Source of the DNA: Acidobacteriota bacterium
GTDB lineage: Bacteria; Acidobacteriota; Terriglobia; Terriglobales; Acidobacteriaceae
NCBI GenBank assembly: GCA_021793595.1
Contig: JAJYSL010000018.1
Span: 1-38,477 of the forward strand
Length of the DNA: 38,477 bases
Direction: 5' to 3'
The notes beneath the pieces are model-generated. The model was not told where the DNA came from, ran no database searches, and worked only from the letters and a program-made list of their open reading frames with translations. Position 1 is the stretch's first letter. Every line of letters begins with the position of its first letter. Both the position numbers and the translations under genes were made by a program. Below, piece after piece: positions 19,998 through 27,912 of this stretch.

Positions 19998-20780
19998 ATG
20001 CAGGCAGAGATCGTTTTCTTAGGCAGCGGCACTTCTATGGGCGTCCCCACGCTCGGTTGCAACTGCGCGGTCTGCACCTCAAGCGATCCCAGGGATAGCC
20101 GCATGCGTCCATCCATTGTCGTCTTGTTTCGACAGGGCGACAGCGAACGCTGCGTGCTGATTGACACCGGACCGGATTTTCGCCAACAAGCACTGCGCGA
20201 AAATTTGCACCACGTGGACGCGGTCTTGTACACGCATGCCCACGCGGACCATATCATGGGGCTTGACGATCTGCGACCGCTCAGCTTCAAGAATCCGCAC
20301 AAAATTCCCCTCTACGCGGACCGGACCACTACCCAGGTGCTGCAGCAAGTTTTCGAATACACATTCTCCGAGAGCAACCAATATCCCTACAAAGCCCGAG
20401 TAGAACTGCTCCCACTGGAAGAGCGCACGCGCATCTTAGGCGCTGATTTCGTGACCGTTCCTTTGCTGCACGGGGCGCTTGAAACCGTCGGCTTTCGGTT
20501 TGGGAACGCCGCCTATTTGACCGACATGAGCGATATTCCAGAGACCAGTTTTCCTCTATTGCAGGATCTGGACGTATTGATTGTGGATGCTTTGCGGCGA
20601 ACCCCGCATCCTAGTCATTCGAACGTGGAGACGTCCTTGAAGTTCATCGAGAAAATACGACCTAGGCAAGCCTACTTCACCCACATCGCCCACGACCTGG
20701 GGCACGTGGAGACGGAAAATGAACTTCCGGACAACGTCCACATGGCCTATGACGGACTTCGCATCCCATTCGAGCTATAG
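19998..20780 (+). CDS. Metallo-beta-lactamase-fold hydrolase, PhnP-like
   Basis: 260-residue metal-dependent phosphodiesterase candidate. YTHAHADHIMGLDDL contains the H-x-H-x-D-H site (His80, His82, Asp84, His85), with VPLLHG, YLTDMSDI and FTHIAHDLGH giving the later ligands. Near the N-terminus FLGSGTSMGVPTLGCNCAVC carries Cys21, Cys23 and Cys26, the extra structural zinc triad seen in PhnP and its relatives, which act on cyclic phosphate esters such as phosphoribosyl 1,2-cyclic phosphate. No other phosphonate genes are nearby, so the physiological substrate may be different. It starts 32 bp after the DUF1844 stop, and ribF follows 2 bp after its own stop. Confidence 0.87.
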   Translation: MQAEIVFLGSGTSMGVPTLGCNCAVCTSSDPRDSRMRPSIVVLFRQGDSERCVLIDTGPDFRQQALRENLHHVDAVLYTHAHADHIMGLDDLRPLSFKNPHKIPLYADRTTTQVLQQVFEYTFSESNQYPYKARVELLPLEERTRILGADFVTVPLLHGALETVGFRFGNAAYLTDMSDIPETSFPLLQDLDVLIVDALRRTPHPSHSNVETSLKFIEKIRPRQAYFTHIAHDLGHVETENELPDNVHMAYDGLRIPFEL

Positions 20781-20782
20781 CC

Positions 20783-21745
20783 ATGCACATCTTCCATTCC
20801 ATCCAGGAGATTCCAGCCGACTTCGGTCCGTCGGTTGTGACCATTGGGAATTTCGATGGCGTCCATCGCGGGCATCAGGCGGTGCTTCGGGACGTGATTG
20901 CGCGTGCGCGCGCGCTACATGTTCATTCCGTTGCTGTCACTTTCGAGCCTCATCCGGTTCGTATCATGCGCCCGCAGATTCCGCTGCGCCTGATCACACA
21001 ACAGAAGCAAAAGCTCGCGTGGCTCGCGCACGCTGGCGTTGATGCTGTGCTGATTCTTCCTTTTACTCGCGAACTGTCTCGACTCACCGCACACGAGTTT
21101 GCGCAGACTGTTCTCCGCGATTCGCTGAAGGCGGTTGAGGTACATGAGGGAGAGAATTTTCGTTTTGGCGCCGATGCCGGTGCGGATGTACACGACTTGT
21201 CGTCGCTGGGCGAGGAATTTGGCTTTAAGGTTCACGTGCATTCCCCCACTCATCGAAGAGGAAAGATTGTCTCCAGCAGCGCCGTGCGCGGCGCAATTGC
21301 AGCCGGGAATATGCGTGCCGCGCGCCAACTTTTAGGTAGACCATTCCAGATAATTGCGACGCCCGCTCCCGGTCGCGGCTATGGATCGCGCTACACGGTT
21401 CCCACTCTCAACCTGGCGCCGTACAAGGAATTGCTGCCGGCCAACGGTGTCTACATCACCTGCCTCGAATTGAACCAAGAAAGATTTGAGTCGGTTACAA
21501 ACGTCGGCAATCGCCCCACATTCGGCGATGATTCGTTTGCGGTGGAAACTCACATCCTCGACTTTCATCCAGTCGCGATCGACGAATTCACACAAGTTCG
21601 ACTCCTTTTCCTCGACCGCCTGCGCGCTGAAATTGCGTGGCCGTCCCCCCAGGCGTTGAAAGAGCAGATTGGCAAAGATGTCGCGCGTGCTCGACACTAT
21701 TTTGCGCTGTATCGAATTCTGTTCGGTCTCAACTCTCAGGCGTAA
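20783..21745 (+). CDS. ribF: Bifunctional riboflavin kinase / FAD synthetase
   Basis: Makes FMN from riboflavin and FAD from FMN in the cytosol. The N-terminal nucleotidyltransferase domain shows IGNFDGVHRGHQ (22-33), TFEPHPVRIM, and EGENFRFG, and SSSAVRGAI ends the domain; the C-terminal kinase domain shows GRPF, GRGYGSRYTVPTLNL (the usual PT-A/L-N metal/ATP motif), NGVY and NVGNRPTFG. Length of 320 residues is normal for the fused enzyme. The ATG is 2 bp after the upstream TAG, so it is translationally coupled to the PhnP-like gene. Sharing a run with ygfZ links flavin and folate/Fe-S cofactor supply, though this may be chance. Confidence 0.96.
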   Translation: MHIFHSIQEIPADFGPSVVTIGNFDGVHRGHQAVLRDVIARARALHVHSVAVTFEPHPVRIMRPQIPLRLITQQKQKLAWLAHAGVDAVLILPFTRELSRLTAHEFAQTVLRDSLKAVEVHEGENFRFGADAGADVHDLSSLGEEFGFKVHVHSPTHRRGKIVSSSAVRGAIAAGNMRAARQLLGRPFQIIATPAPGRGYGSRYTVPTLNLAPYKELLPANGVYITCLELNQERFESVTNVGNRPTFGDDSFAVETHILDFHPVAIDEFTQVRLLFLDRLRAEIAWPSPQALKEQIGKDVARARHYFALYRILFGLNSQA

Positions 21746-21774
21746 GTAAATCAAAATGCCATCCTTGTAACCAC

Positions 21775-21812
21775 TGAAAAAGAAATGGCCCGAAATGTGC
21801 CGCATTTGGGCC
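21775..21812 (-). terminator. Hairpin terminator between ribF and the PBP1A gene
   Basis: GGCCC (21787-21791) pairs with GGGCC (21808-21812) and AAATG (21793-21797) with CATTT (21803-21807), with one bulged G and loop TGCCG. On the minus strand the stem is followed by ATTTCTTTTTC, a good T-rich tail for ending the transcript that comes from the PBP1A gene. On the plus strand the tail (GCATTTTG) is weaker, but may still serve ribF. Confidence 0.65.
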
Positions 21813-21862
21813 AGGCATTTTGCGTGTCTGGTTGAAGCCCTGCGATGGTGCGACGACGCGGC

Positions 21863-21991
21863 GCTTTGGGCTTCTTGATTCACGCTGTCGGGAATCTTCG
21901 TGAGCTTCTGATCCGCGGCTTTCCCCTCTTCCAACGTCTCTTCAAGCAGCCCGACAATATCGGTTTTGCCCAGCAACTGCGCATGCGCTTT
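21863..21991 (-). pseudogene. C-terminal remnant of a DUF892/YciE-type ferritin-like protein
   Basis: Directly after the stop of the PBP1A gene, in the same frame, the minus strand encodes AHAQLLGKTDIVGLLEETLEEGKAADQKLT followed by KIPDSVNQEAQSA. This is the last helix and tail of the DUF892 (YciE/YciF) ferritin-like family. The upstream three quarters are absent, since PBP1A occupies that place, and no stop follows at the usual C-terminus: the frame runs on into ribF antisense. No start or ribosome site is seen. It looks like a leftover from a rearrangement that placed PBP1A next to a lost DUF892 gene. Confidence 0.6.
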
Positions 21992-24367
21992 TCAATGACC
22001 ATTCGATGGTGCGAGTGGATGCTTCGCCATCGACGCCGTCGGAGTGGCAACAGTGGGCGCCATCGGGGCTTCGCCCGGAAATGCCTCGTCCGGATGACCG
22101 GCGATCGCCGCCTTCATAAAATCGATCCAGATAGGCAACGCGACTCTGGCTCCGGTTTCCTTGTCGCCCAGGGTCTGCCGATCGTCGTACCCGACCCACA
22201 CGCCGCAGGTTACTGAAGGCGAAAAGCCCAGAAACCATGCGTCTGTAAAGTCATTGGTGGTACCCGTTTTGCCGGCAAGAGGATGATGCAGCTGGCTCAC
22301 CGCCGCTCCGGTCCCCTGATGCGTCACCCCTTCAAACAATTGCATCATCTGGCGCGCTGTCTTTTCGTCGGTGGAAACGTGTACGTCGGGGGTGTCATCC
22401 CACAAAACCTCTCCGTCGGCTGTGGTCACCCGATGGACAAAGTGAGGTGTCAGGCGAATGCCATCATTAGGAAAACTGCTGTATGCCGCGACCTGCTCGA
22501 CCAGGCTGATCTCCGCTGCACCAAGCGCAATCGGCAGAAACGGGGGAATATCCGTCGTCACTCCAAAGCGATGCGCGGTCGCAATCACCTTGTGAATCCC
22601 GATATGGTCCGCCAGCTTCAGCGCAGGAATGTTCAAGGAATCAGCGAAGGCACGCGTCAAGGTGATATTTCCCAGCCATCGGTGCTCATAATCATGCGGA
22701 ATATACAGGCCAGACGCCGTGCGGAACGTGGTGGGACCATCGAGAATCATGCTGTCCGGCTTGTACCCGTCCTCCATTGCCGCAGTGTAGTCATAGACTT
22801 TGAAGGATGAGCCGGTTTGCCGCTCTGCCTGCGTCGCTCGATCGTATTGCGACAGATTGAAGTCACGTCCTCCCACTAGCGCGAGAATGTCTCCGGTGGG
22901 ATTGTCGACTGCCATCAGTGCAGCCTGTACGCCACTGTCTTCTTCCAATGTGGCGTAGAGCAGGCTGCCCTCTGTCGTCGCGAGCGGTGTTGATGCACTC
23001 GCAACCATTTTGTTCACCGCCTGTGCTCCCGCACTCTGGGGCAGGATTCGCACATACACAATATCGCCAGGTCGAAGAATATCCGTGGCTAATTCCTTCT
23101 TCGTCCACGCCCAACCCTCGGGAGCAATGATCGCACTCGTATTCTCGCCCACACGCACCGTCACTTCATAGGGCAACACTTCTGTCACCACACCATGAAT
23201 GTAGGTCCCGGGAACAGGCTTTACATTCCAGTCGGGATGCCGGAAGGCATCGATGGAACTGCCCGCAGCAATCACATTCAACAAGTTGCCGCGCCAGCCT
23301 CGACGCCGTTCGTAGGCAGCCAATTCATCCAAAACAGCTGCATTCGCGGCCTGCTGCAGACTCAAATCCAATGTAGTGAAGACGCGCAGGCCCGATTGGT
23401 GGACCATGTCCGACCCGAATCTCTGGTCCAGTTCCTTGCGAACTTCTTCGACAAACCAGGGAGCCACCGTGTTCGGAGGCGATTCAATATGCAGCCCGAG
23501 TGGGCTCGCCTTGGCTTCCGCCGCCTGTTGCGCGGTGATGACACCGTCTTCCAGCATGGCATTCAACACCAGATTGCGCCGATCGAGCGCCCGTTCCGGA
23601 TGATTCACCGGGGAGTAATAAGACGGACCGCGCGGCAGAGCCGCCAGCAGCGCCGCCTCCGGCAAGGTGAGATCGCGCGCACGCTTGCTGAAGTAATACT
23701 CCGATCCGGCCTCAAACCCATAAACGCCCTGCCCCAGATAGATTTGGTTCGCGTACAGAGTGAAAATCTGTTGCTTGGTAAAATTCCGCTCAATCTGAAT
23801 CGACAACAGAACTTCCTGCAGCTTGCGATGAAAGGATCGCTCTGGCGATAGGAACAGGTTACGGGCCAACTGCATGGTCAAAGTGGAAGCGCCCTGGGCA
23901 CGACGGTCGGTCGTCAAATCCCGGTATGCAGCCCCAGCCATGCGAAAGAGGTTGACGCCCCAATGACTTTCAAAATTCTTATCTTCGATGGAGATGACGG
24001 CATTGCGAAGCACTGGAGGGAGATCGCCATAGCCGACGACGATGCGACGTTCAAGCGCGAAGGATCCAATTTGGTTGCCGTGAACATCGTAGAGCAGAGT
24101 CGTTGTATTCGGCCGGTAGCGCTCCAGATCCTGAATCTGGGGAAGATCCACTGTATAGATCAAGAGCAATCCACTCAGCGCCCCGAACATGGCTGCGAGA
24201 ATCGCGAGAATCGCGAACGCAGCTGAGCCAGCCAATTTTTTCCTTCGCCTGGAGGGTGGTCGAAAATCGGTCCGGCGAACGCCGTGCAGCCTGGCAGACG
24301 GCTGAGATGCTGGAGGTGTGAAGGTCAAGGACAGTCCTGATGCAATTCTCTTACATCTCCCGAGCAA
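21992..24367 (-). CDS. Penicillin-binding protein 1A, bifunctional
   Basis: Polymerises and cross-links peptidoglycan. 791 residues: a cytosolic basic N-tail, one transmembrane segment (about 47-72), the GT51 transglycosylase domain (EDKNFESHWG with catalytic Glu129; RAQGASTLTMQLARNLFL; LYANQIYLGQGVYG), an OB-like linker (about 380-450), and the transpeptidase domain with S520-S-F-K523, S577-L-N579 and K700-T-G702. All catalytic residues are present. The annotated start is a TTG at 24367; no ATG lies before the membrane segment, and a TTG at 24328 is an alternative, so the exact N-terminus is unsure. The C-terminus ends in a Pro/Ala/Thr-rich tail. It lies 90 bp downstream of the S41-like gene on the same strand. 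Confidence 0.93.
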   Translation of the reverse strand: MLGRCKRIASGLSLTFTPPASQPSARLHGVRRTDFRPPSRRRKKLAGSAAFAILAILAAMFGALSGLLLIYTVDLPQIQDLERYRPNTTTLLYDVHGNQIGSFALERRIVVGYGDLPPVLRNAVISIEDKNFESHWGVNLFRMAGAAYRDLTTDRRAQGASTLTMQLARNLFLSPERSFHRKLQEVLLSIQIERNFTKQQIFTLYANQIYLGQGVYGFEAGSEYYFSKRARDLTLPEAALLAALPRGPSYYSPVNHPERALDRRNLVLNAMLEDGVITAQQAAEAKASPLGLHIESPPNTVAPWFVEEVRKELDQRFGSDMVHQSGLRVFTTLDLSLQQAANAAVLDELAAYERRRGWRGNLLNVIAAGSSIDAFRHPDWNVKPVPGTYIHGVVTEVLPYEVTVRVGENTSAIIAPEGWAWTKKELATDILRPGDIVYVRILPQSAGAQAVNKMVASASTPLATTEGSLLYATLEEDSGVQAALMAVDNPTGDILALVGGRDFNLSQYDRATQAERQTGSSFKVYDYTAAMEDGYKPDSMILDGPTTFRTASGLYIPHDYEHRWLGNITLTRAFADSLNIPALKLADHIGIHKVIATAHRFGVTTDIPPFLPIALGAAEISLVEQVAAYSSFPNDGIRLTPHFVHRVTTADGEVLWDDTPDVHVSTDEKTARQMMQLFEGVTHQGTGAAVSQLHHPLAGKTGTTNDFTDAWFLGFSPSVTCGVWVGYDDRQTLGDKETGARVALPIWIDFMKAAIAGHPDEAFPGEAPMAPTVATPTASMAKHPLAPSNGH

Positions 24368-24457
24368 ATCGCAGAATTCTGTCTACTTCGCGAGGATTTT
24401 CCTCGGCAACAGCGGGCACATCGCTCTGCAACATCCCATGGCGACGCGGCTAACTTC

Positions 24458-25714
24458 TTAGGCGGCCTTCTCCTGCTTCAACAATTCCAGAGCCTTATTC
24501 AACTGATCGTCCGGTTGCGGCGTCATGGGCGGTGCAGGAGCAGCCTTTGCGGCTCCGGGCGCGGTCGGAACCGTCACCGGGCCGTGCGGCGCGGCAGGGG
24601 TCTTTAGTCCAAAACCGTTGTTTTCTGCCACCACGACGTTCGGCGTGACCGCTTTATCCTGAATGGCGTCCCCATCCGGCGCGTGATATTTGGCGACTGA
24701 AAGAAACAACATGGCGCCGTCGGGAAGAGGAATCTGCTTCTGCACGGCACCCGAGCCGAAGGTGCGATCCCCCACCAGCTCTGCGCGTTTGTTATCTTTC
24801 AATGCAGCCGCCACAATTTCCGCAGGGCCAGAAGTACCATGGTTGACCAGGACCATCAGCGGCGCTTCCGTAATAAAATTCTTTGGCTCCGCCGTCCAGG
24901 TTTGCTTCGGATAGGTCTGACCTTGCAACGTGGCGATGGTGCCGGACTTCAAGAATGCATTTGCCAGCTGCACCGCGGAATTCATGTTTCCGCCGGTGAC
25001 GTCGCGCAGATCCAGCAAAATCTTTTGCTTTCCGGCGCTTTGAACCTGACGCAGCTTCGTCACTAAATCGTCCACTCTATTCTGGCTCAGGTCATAGGGC
25101 TTCAGATACAGGATGCTGCTGTTTTCATACTCATCGACATGCATTGCCGGATAATCCGCCGGGGTTCGAGTGAGCGTCATGGCATCGGGAGTGGCGCTGG
25201 TCGGCTCAATCACGGAGAAATGCACCGTCGATCCCGGCTGGCCGTCAAGTGACATTCGGATCATTTGCAATGGCATCACGCGAGTGCTTTGATTGCCAAT
25301 CGATTCAATGACATCTCCATCGGTGATCCCAGCATGGTCGGCGGGGCTGCCCGGAATAACCGACACCACCGTCGCATACCCGTAGCGCTTGGAGATATGC
25401 ACCCCAATCTGCGCTTTTCCTTCGTTCTCGTGCGCCTGATATTGCTTGTACTCGGACGGAGTCAAATAACTGGAAGCCGCATCGAGCCCTTCTAGCAGGC
25501 CGTGCAGTGCGCCACCGGTCACGTCCGGGATGTTCGGCGTCACTACGTAGTCGTTCTGAATGTACTGCAAGACTTCGCTGTAGACTTCCATCTGCTGATA
25601 GGCACTAGCGTCTGTGCCGGCGCGAACTCCACCGGGCAGCAGACCGCCCAGGAAAACGAACACGATCAGCAACACTGAGATTCCGAGCAACGAGAGTTTC
25701 AAAGCTTTAGGCAT
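24458..25714 (-). CDS. S41 C-terminal-processing-peptidase-like protein, dyad apparently missing
   Basis: 418 residues: one N-terminal membrane anchor (about 8-28), a helical region with HGLLEGLDAASSYLTP (70-86) typical of CtpA/Prc proteins, a PDZ domain (about 100-185; IGVHISKRYGYATVVSVIPGSPADHAGITDGDVI split over 103-136), the S41 core, and a Pro/Ala tail. In active S41 peptidases the core reads G-S/T-A-S-A-S-E and, 25 residues after the catalytic Ser, F-G-K-G. Here the same positions are GTSGPAE (293-299) and FGSG (319-322): Gly296 replaces Ser and Ser321 replaces Lys. Ser295 is adjacent but one place off. It may be an inactive, PDZ-based adaptor, or use a variant site. It sits upstream of PBP1A, suggesting an envelope role. 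Confidence 0.85.
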   Translation of the reverse strand: MPKALKLSLLGISVLLIVFVFLGGLLPGGVRAGTDASAYQQMEVYSEVLQYIQNDYVVTPNIPDVTGGALHGLLEGLDAASSYLTPSEYKQYQAHENEGKAQIGVHISKRYGYATVVSVIPGSPADHAGITDGDVIESIGNQSTRVMPLQMIRMSLDGQPGSTVHFSVIEPTSATPDAMTLTRTPADYPAMHVDEYENSSILYLKPYDLSQNRVDDLVTKLRQVQSAGKQKILLDLRDVTGGNMNSAVQLANAFLKSGTIATLQGQTYPKQTWTAEPKNFITEAPLMVLVNHGTSGPAEIVAAALKDNKRAELVGDRTFGSGAVQKQIPLPDGAMLFLSVAKYHAPDGDAIQDKAVTPNVVVAENNGFGLKTPAAPHGPVTVPTAPGAAKAAPAPPMTPQPDDQLNKALELLKQEKAA

Positions 25715-25815
25715 ACGTATATAAGGGGACGCTGCGGCAACAACAGCGCCGTTGCTATAAGTGTACAGCTTTCAAGCGGTGAGGAGCGGCGTTCGCACCC
25801 TTCCAAATAACCCGA

Positions 25816-26232
25816 TCACTTCTTCGAGAAGGACCGCAGGTAGACCACCAGGTTCCAGATCTCGTCCGTCTTGGCACGATCTTCCGCCGGCATTTTCCCT
25901 TGTCCGTTCTTGATGATGTAGAAAATCTCTCCATCTGTTCGGTTTTTCAAGGTGTCAGGATTGGTGAAGTCCATCATCGTCAGACTCATATCTGCAATGA
26001 TCCCAGGATCGCCTTTGCCATCCCCATTCGCTCCGTGGCACATCGCGCAATCGATCGCGTAACGGCTTTTTGCTTTGGCCTGGGACTCTGGGGTTGGTGT
26101 GATGGGGTTCACCATGCGAGCCGCCTCAAGCGGAATCACCTTGAGAGCGGGTGTGGCAGCGGGAGGAGCCGATTGTTGCGGGGGAAATGCGAAGAATGCG
26201 AATGCAAGGAGAGCAAACACGGGATTCGGCAT
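25816..26232 (-). CDS. Small secreted c-type cytochrome
   Basis: 138 residues. Signal peptide (VFALLAFAFFAFPPQQS), a Pro/Ala linker, then a single class-I-like cytochrome c domain: heme attachment Cys62-A-M-Cys65-His66 in DCAMCHGANGDGKGDPG and the axial Met114 in GQGKMPAEDRA, followed by the C-terminal helix EIWNLVVYLRSFSK. Located in the periplasm or on the outer face of the membrane as an electron carrier; its partner is not in this window. The ATG has a perfect AGGAGGT at 4 bp spacing, so expression is probably strong. It is about 100 bp upstream of the S41-like gene on the same strand. Confidence 0.93.
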   Translation of the reverse strand: MPNPVFALLAFAFFAFPPQQSAPPAATPALKVIPLEAARMVNPITPTPESQAKAKSRYAIDCAMCHGANGDGKGDPGIIADMSLTMMDFTNPDTLKNRTDGEIFYIIKNGQGKMPAEDRAKTDEIWNLVVYLRSFSKK

Positions 26233-26366
26233 AGATACCTCCTATAACCACCGAACACAGATGCTACGGCTGCATCGTTTGGAAGTCTGTGTCCGTTGTC
26301 ACAATCACCCCAAGGTCCAGGTGATTCCCCCAGAATCGATCCATTCCGGAGGCCCCAACTTTTCCC

Positions 26367-26400
26367 TTGACACAGAGTACTCTGTCTATTAGAGTACTCT
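26367..26400 (+). promoter_or_regulatory. Promoter with two tandem AGAGTACTCT palindromes
   Basis: -35 TTGACA (26367-26372) and -10 TAGAGT (26390-26395) are 17 bp apart. Two copies of the perfect palindrome AGAGTACTCT occupy 26374-26383 and 26391-26400; the first extends to ACAGAGTACTCTGT (26372-26385). Centres are 17 bp apart and the copies fill the spacer and the -10, so a bound dimeric repressor would block polymerase. Operators of this kind precede PadR-regulated genes in Acidobacteria (general recollection, not checked). The regulator encoded at 27309 is a candidate ligand. Confidence 0.65.
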
Positions 26401-26554
26401 GTGTAAGGAGCACTTCTCCAGTACGCCGAATGCATATCAAAACTACTTCCGAACCCTCAGGCCGGAAACAAATCCCAGGAATGGATGTGCCTCCGGTGCT
26501 AGTTTCCAACTTTCTTTTGTCACTCCCACAATGCGTGCTGCGGGGGGCCAAGCC

Positions 26555-26683
26555 ATGAAACGTCTGTCTCGAATCCACGGCGCAACTGCCTCTGCGTTGA
26601 GTAGTCGCCATCCCTCGCTGACTCGTGGCCTCGCGCTGTTATTTTTTCTGGCTGGACTCATTCTGTGCTTGAGAATGCTGTGA
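26555..26683 (+). CDS. Possible 42-residue single-span membrane peptide
   Basis: The ORF starts MKRLSRIHGATASALSSRH and continues with a basic patch and one hydrophobic segment (GLALLFFLAGLILCLRML), a plausible small inner-membrane peptide. Its ATG overlaps the TGA of another 42-codon ORF (26430-26558, MHIKTTSEPSGRKQI...) as ATGA, so coupled translation from the palindromic promoter is possible. The ribosome site is poor (GGGGGG with about 7 bp spacing). It ends 33 bp before the membrane-protein gene. Without homologues this stays tentative. Confidence 0.3.
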   Translation: MKRLSRIHGATASALSSRHPSLTRGLALLFFLAGLILCLRML

Positions 26684-26716
26684 CATACGTTTGCACGAAC
26701 TTGAAAGGAAATCGCG

Positions 26717-27316
26717 ATGACCGAACAAGAAACAAAAGAGGAACTGCTCGCCCGCTTTGAACTGGTGGAGATGATGCTGAAAGAGGGTCGCCGGTCAACA
26801 GAATATTGGGGCTGGACCTTCGTCCTGTGGGGAACTGCCTACCTGATCGCCGTCGGCTGGACCTACGGGTCGCATCGGCCCGATATTGCGTGGCCCGTGA
26901 CCATGATCGCCGCCACTGTGCTAACCATTGTCATGGCAGCCAGAAAAAAGCGGGCCAAGCCGCAGACCCCGGTTTCGCGAGCCGTCGGCGGCATATGGGC
27001 CGCAGTCGGCGCAGCCATCTTTATTTTCTCTTTTGCGGCCGCCATCAGTGGCCACGCGGAAATGCACGTCTACATTGCCGCGATTGAGACCCTGCTCGGC
27101 GTTGCCAACTGCGCCGTCAGCATGACTCTTCGATGGCGCGGTCAATTCCTGATTGCACTTCTCTGGTGGATCTCCGCGGTTGTCACGCTTTTCGTCAGTT
27201 CGCAGTGGATCACGCCCATCCTTGTCATCGATACCCTGATCGGGTTTCTCGGCTTCGGACTTTATTTGATGTACCGCGAACGTCGCGATCGTCGCCTCTG
27301 GGTGCAACATGCCTGA
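26717..27316 (+). CDS. Six-helix membrane protein paired with a winged-helix regulator
   Basis: 199 residues, family not recognised. A short charged N-terminus (MTEQETKEELLARFELVEMM) precedes six hydrophobic segments at about residues 31-48, 55-72, 92-112, 115-135, 145-163 and 165-185, ending in a basic tail (MYRERRDRRLW), which suggests both ends are cytosolic. There are no charged residues inside helices that would point to a transporter. The ATG has AAAGGAAA upstream. Its last 8 bp overlap the start of the regulator gene, so the two are a translationally coupled pair, presumably a membrane sensor or target with its transcription factor. Control by the tandem palindromes 330 bp upstream is inferred. 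Confidence 0.8.
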   Translation: MTEQETKEELLARFELVEMMLKEGRRSTEYWGWTFVLWGTAYLIAVGWTYGSHRPDIAWPVTMIAATVLTIVMAARKKRAKPQTPVSRAVGGIWAAVGAAIFIFSFAAAISGHAEMHVYIAAIETLLGVANCAVSMTLRWRGQFLIALLWWISAVVTLFVSSQWITPILVIDTLIGFLGFGLYLMYRERRDRRLWVQHA

Positions 27317-27608
27317 TTTACCAGAACTCGATCCCGTGATCCATGGCAAGTTGCGACTGGCAATCCTCTCCCTGCTCTCCAGCGTGGACAATGCGGAGTT
27401 TACCTGGCTGCGCGACAAAACCGGCTCGACGGACGGCAATCTCGGAGCCCACCTGATGAAACTGGAAGAAGCCGGCTATATCGGCGTGGAGAAGAAATTT
27501 ATTCTCCGCAAGCCGGTCACCCTGTATCGCATGACGGAAGCTGGCAGAAATGCATTGGCGGGTTATGTTCGCGCGCTGCGCACCCTGCTAGGTTCCGCTT
27601 TGAATTGA
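27309..27608 (+). CDS. Winged-helix transcriptional regulator
   Basis: 99 residues, essentially one winged helix-turn-helix domain (HTH_34-like, MarR/ArsR style). IHGKLRLAILSLLSSVDNAEF forms the first helices, FTWLRDKTGSTDGNLGAHLMKLEEAGYI is the helix-turn-helix with recognition helix NLGAHLMKLEEAG, and VEKKFILRKPVTLYRMTEAGRNAL gives the wing and the typical TEAGR motif. No ligand domain is present, so sensing may depend on the coupled membrane protein. It overlaps the membrane gene by 8 bp. A local target is the pair of palindromes at 26374-26400, though a PadR protein elsewhere could be the true binder. Confidence 0.88.
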   Translation: MPDLPELDPVIHGKLRLAILSLLSSVDNAEFTWLRDKTGSTDGNLGAHLMKLEEAGYIGVEKKFILRKPVTLYRMTEAGRNALAGYVRALRTLLGSALN

Positions 27609-27629
27609 GTTTCATCTGGGCTTTGAACT

Positions 27630-27908
27630 CTATTTTGCAGAGCCATCCGCCTGTTCCCGAATGCTGAGAGTTTCGGCGGGTTTCAGATATCCTTTGCGGC
27701 GAAACCAGTCTTCCATTGCATCTCGCAGCCCATCCAAAGGAACGCGAAAACCAGCCTCCAGCAATCCGTCCCCCACGGGAAGGGTGTCATCAAAGATGGC
27801 GTCGTTGGTGAAATTCCGCATGGCAAAGTTATCGATCCACTTGACCGGACACAGTCGCCGCTCGCCTGCCGCCGTGACGGATTCGATCTTCACTTTACGC
27901 AGAAACAT
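27630..27908 (-). CDS. Uncharacterised small protein behind pckA
   Basis: 92 residues, no family recognised. Mixed alpha/beta composition with WIDNFAMRNFTNDAIFDDTLPVGDGLLEAGFRVPLDGL and AMEDWFRRKGYLKPAETLSI; no signal peptide or membrane span, so probably cytosolic. I use the ATG at 27908, 4 bp after the pckA stop; the open frame extends further into pckA but the earlier codons are antisense-like to nothing conserved. The very short gap indicates co-transcription with pckA. It converges with the winged-helix regulator gene, 21 bp away, with no visible terminator. Confidence 0.6.
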   Translation of the reverse strand: MFLRKVKIESVTAAGERRLCPVKWIDNFAMRNFTNDAIFDDTLPVGDGLLEAGFRVPLDGLRDAMEDWFRRKGYLKPAETLSIREQADGSAK

Positions 27909-27912
27909 GAGG

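Larger units (their letters stand above)
26233..26716. other. Intergenic region with palindromic promoter and tiny ORFs
   Basis: 484 bp between the divergent cytochrome c and membrane-protein genes. It holds a strong-looking plus-strand promoter at 26367-26395 built into two palindromes, and two 42-codon ORFs (26430-26558 and 26555-26683) that overlap by ATGA. Apart from these and the cytochrome ribosome site, nothing else is seen. Confidence 0.55.

Noticed and set aside
21332..21976. 214-codon minus-strand frame across ribF
   Set aside because: Only its first 38 codons are DUF892-like; the rest is antisense to ribF, so I kept only the remnant.
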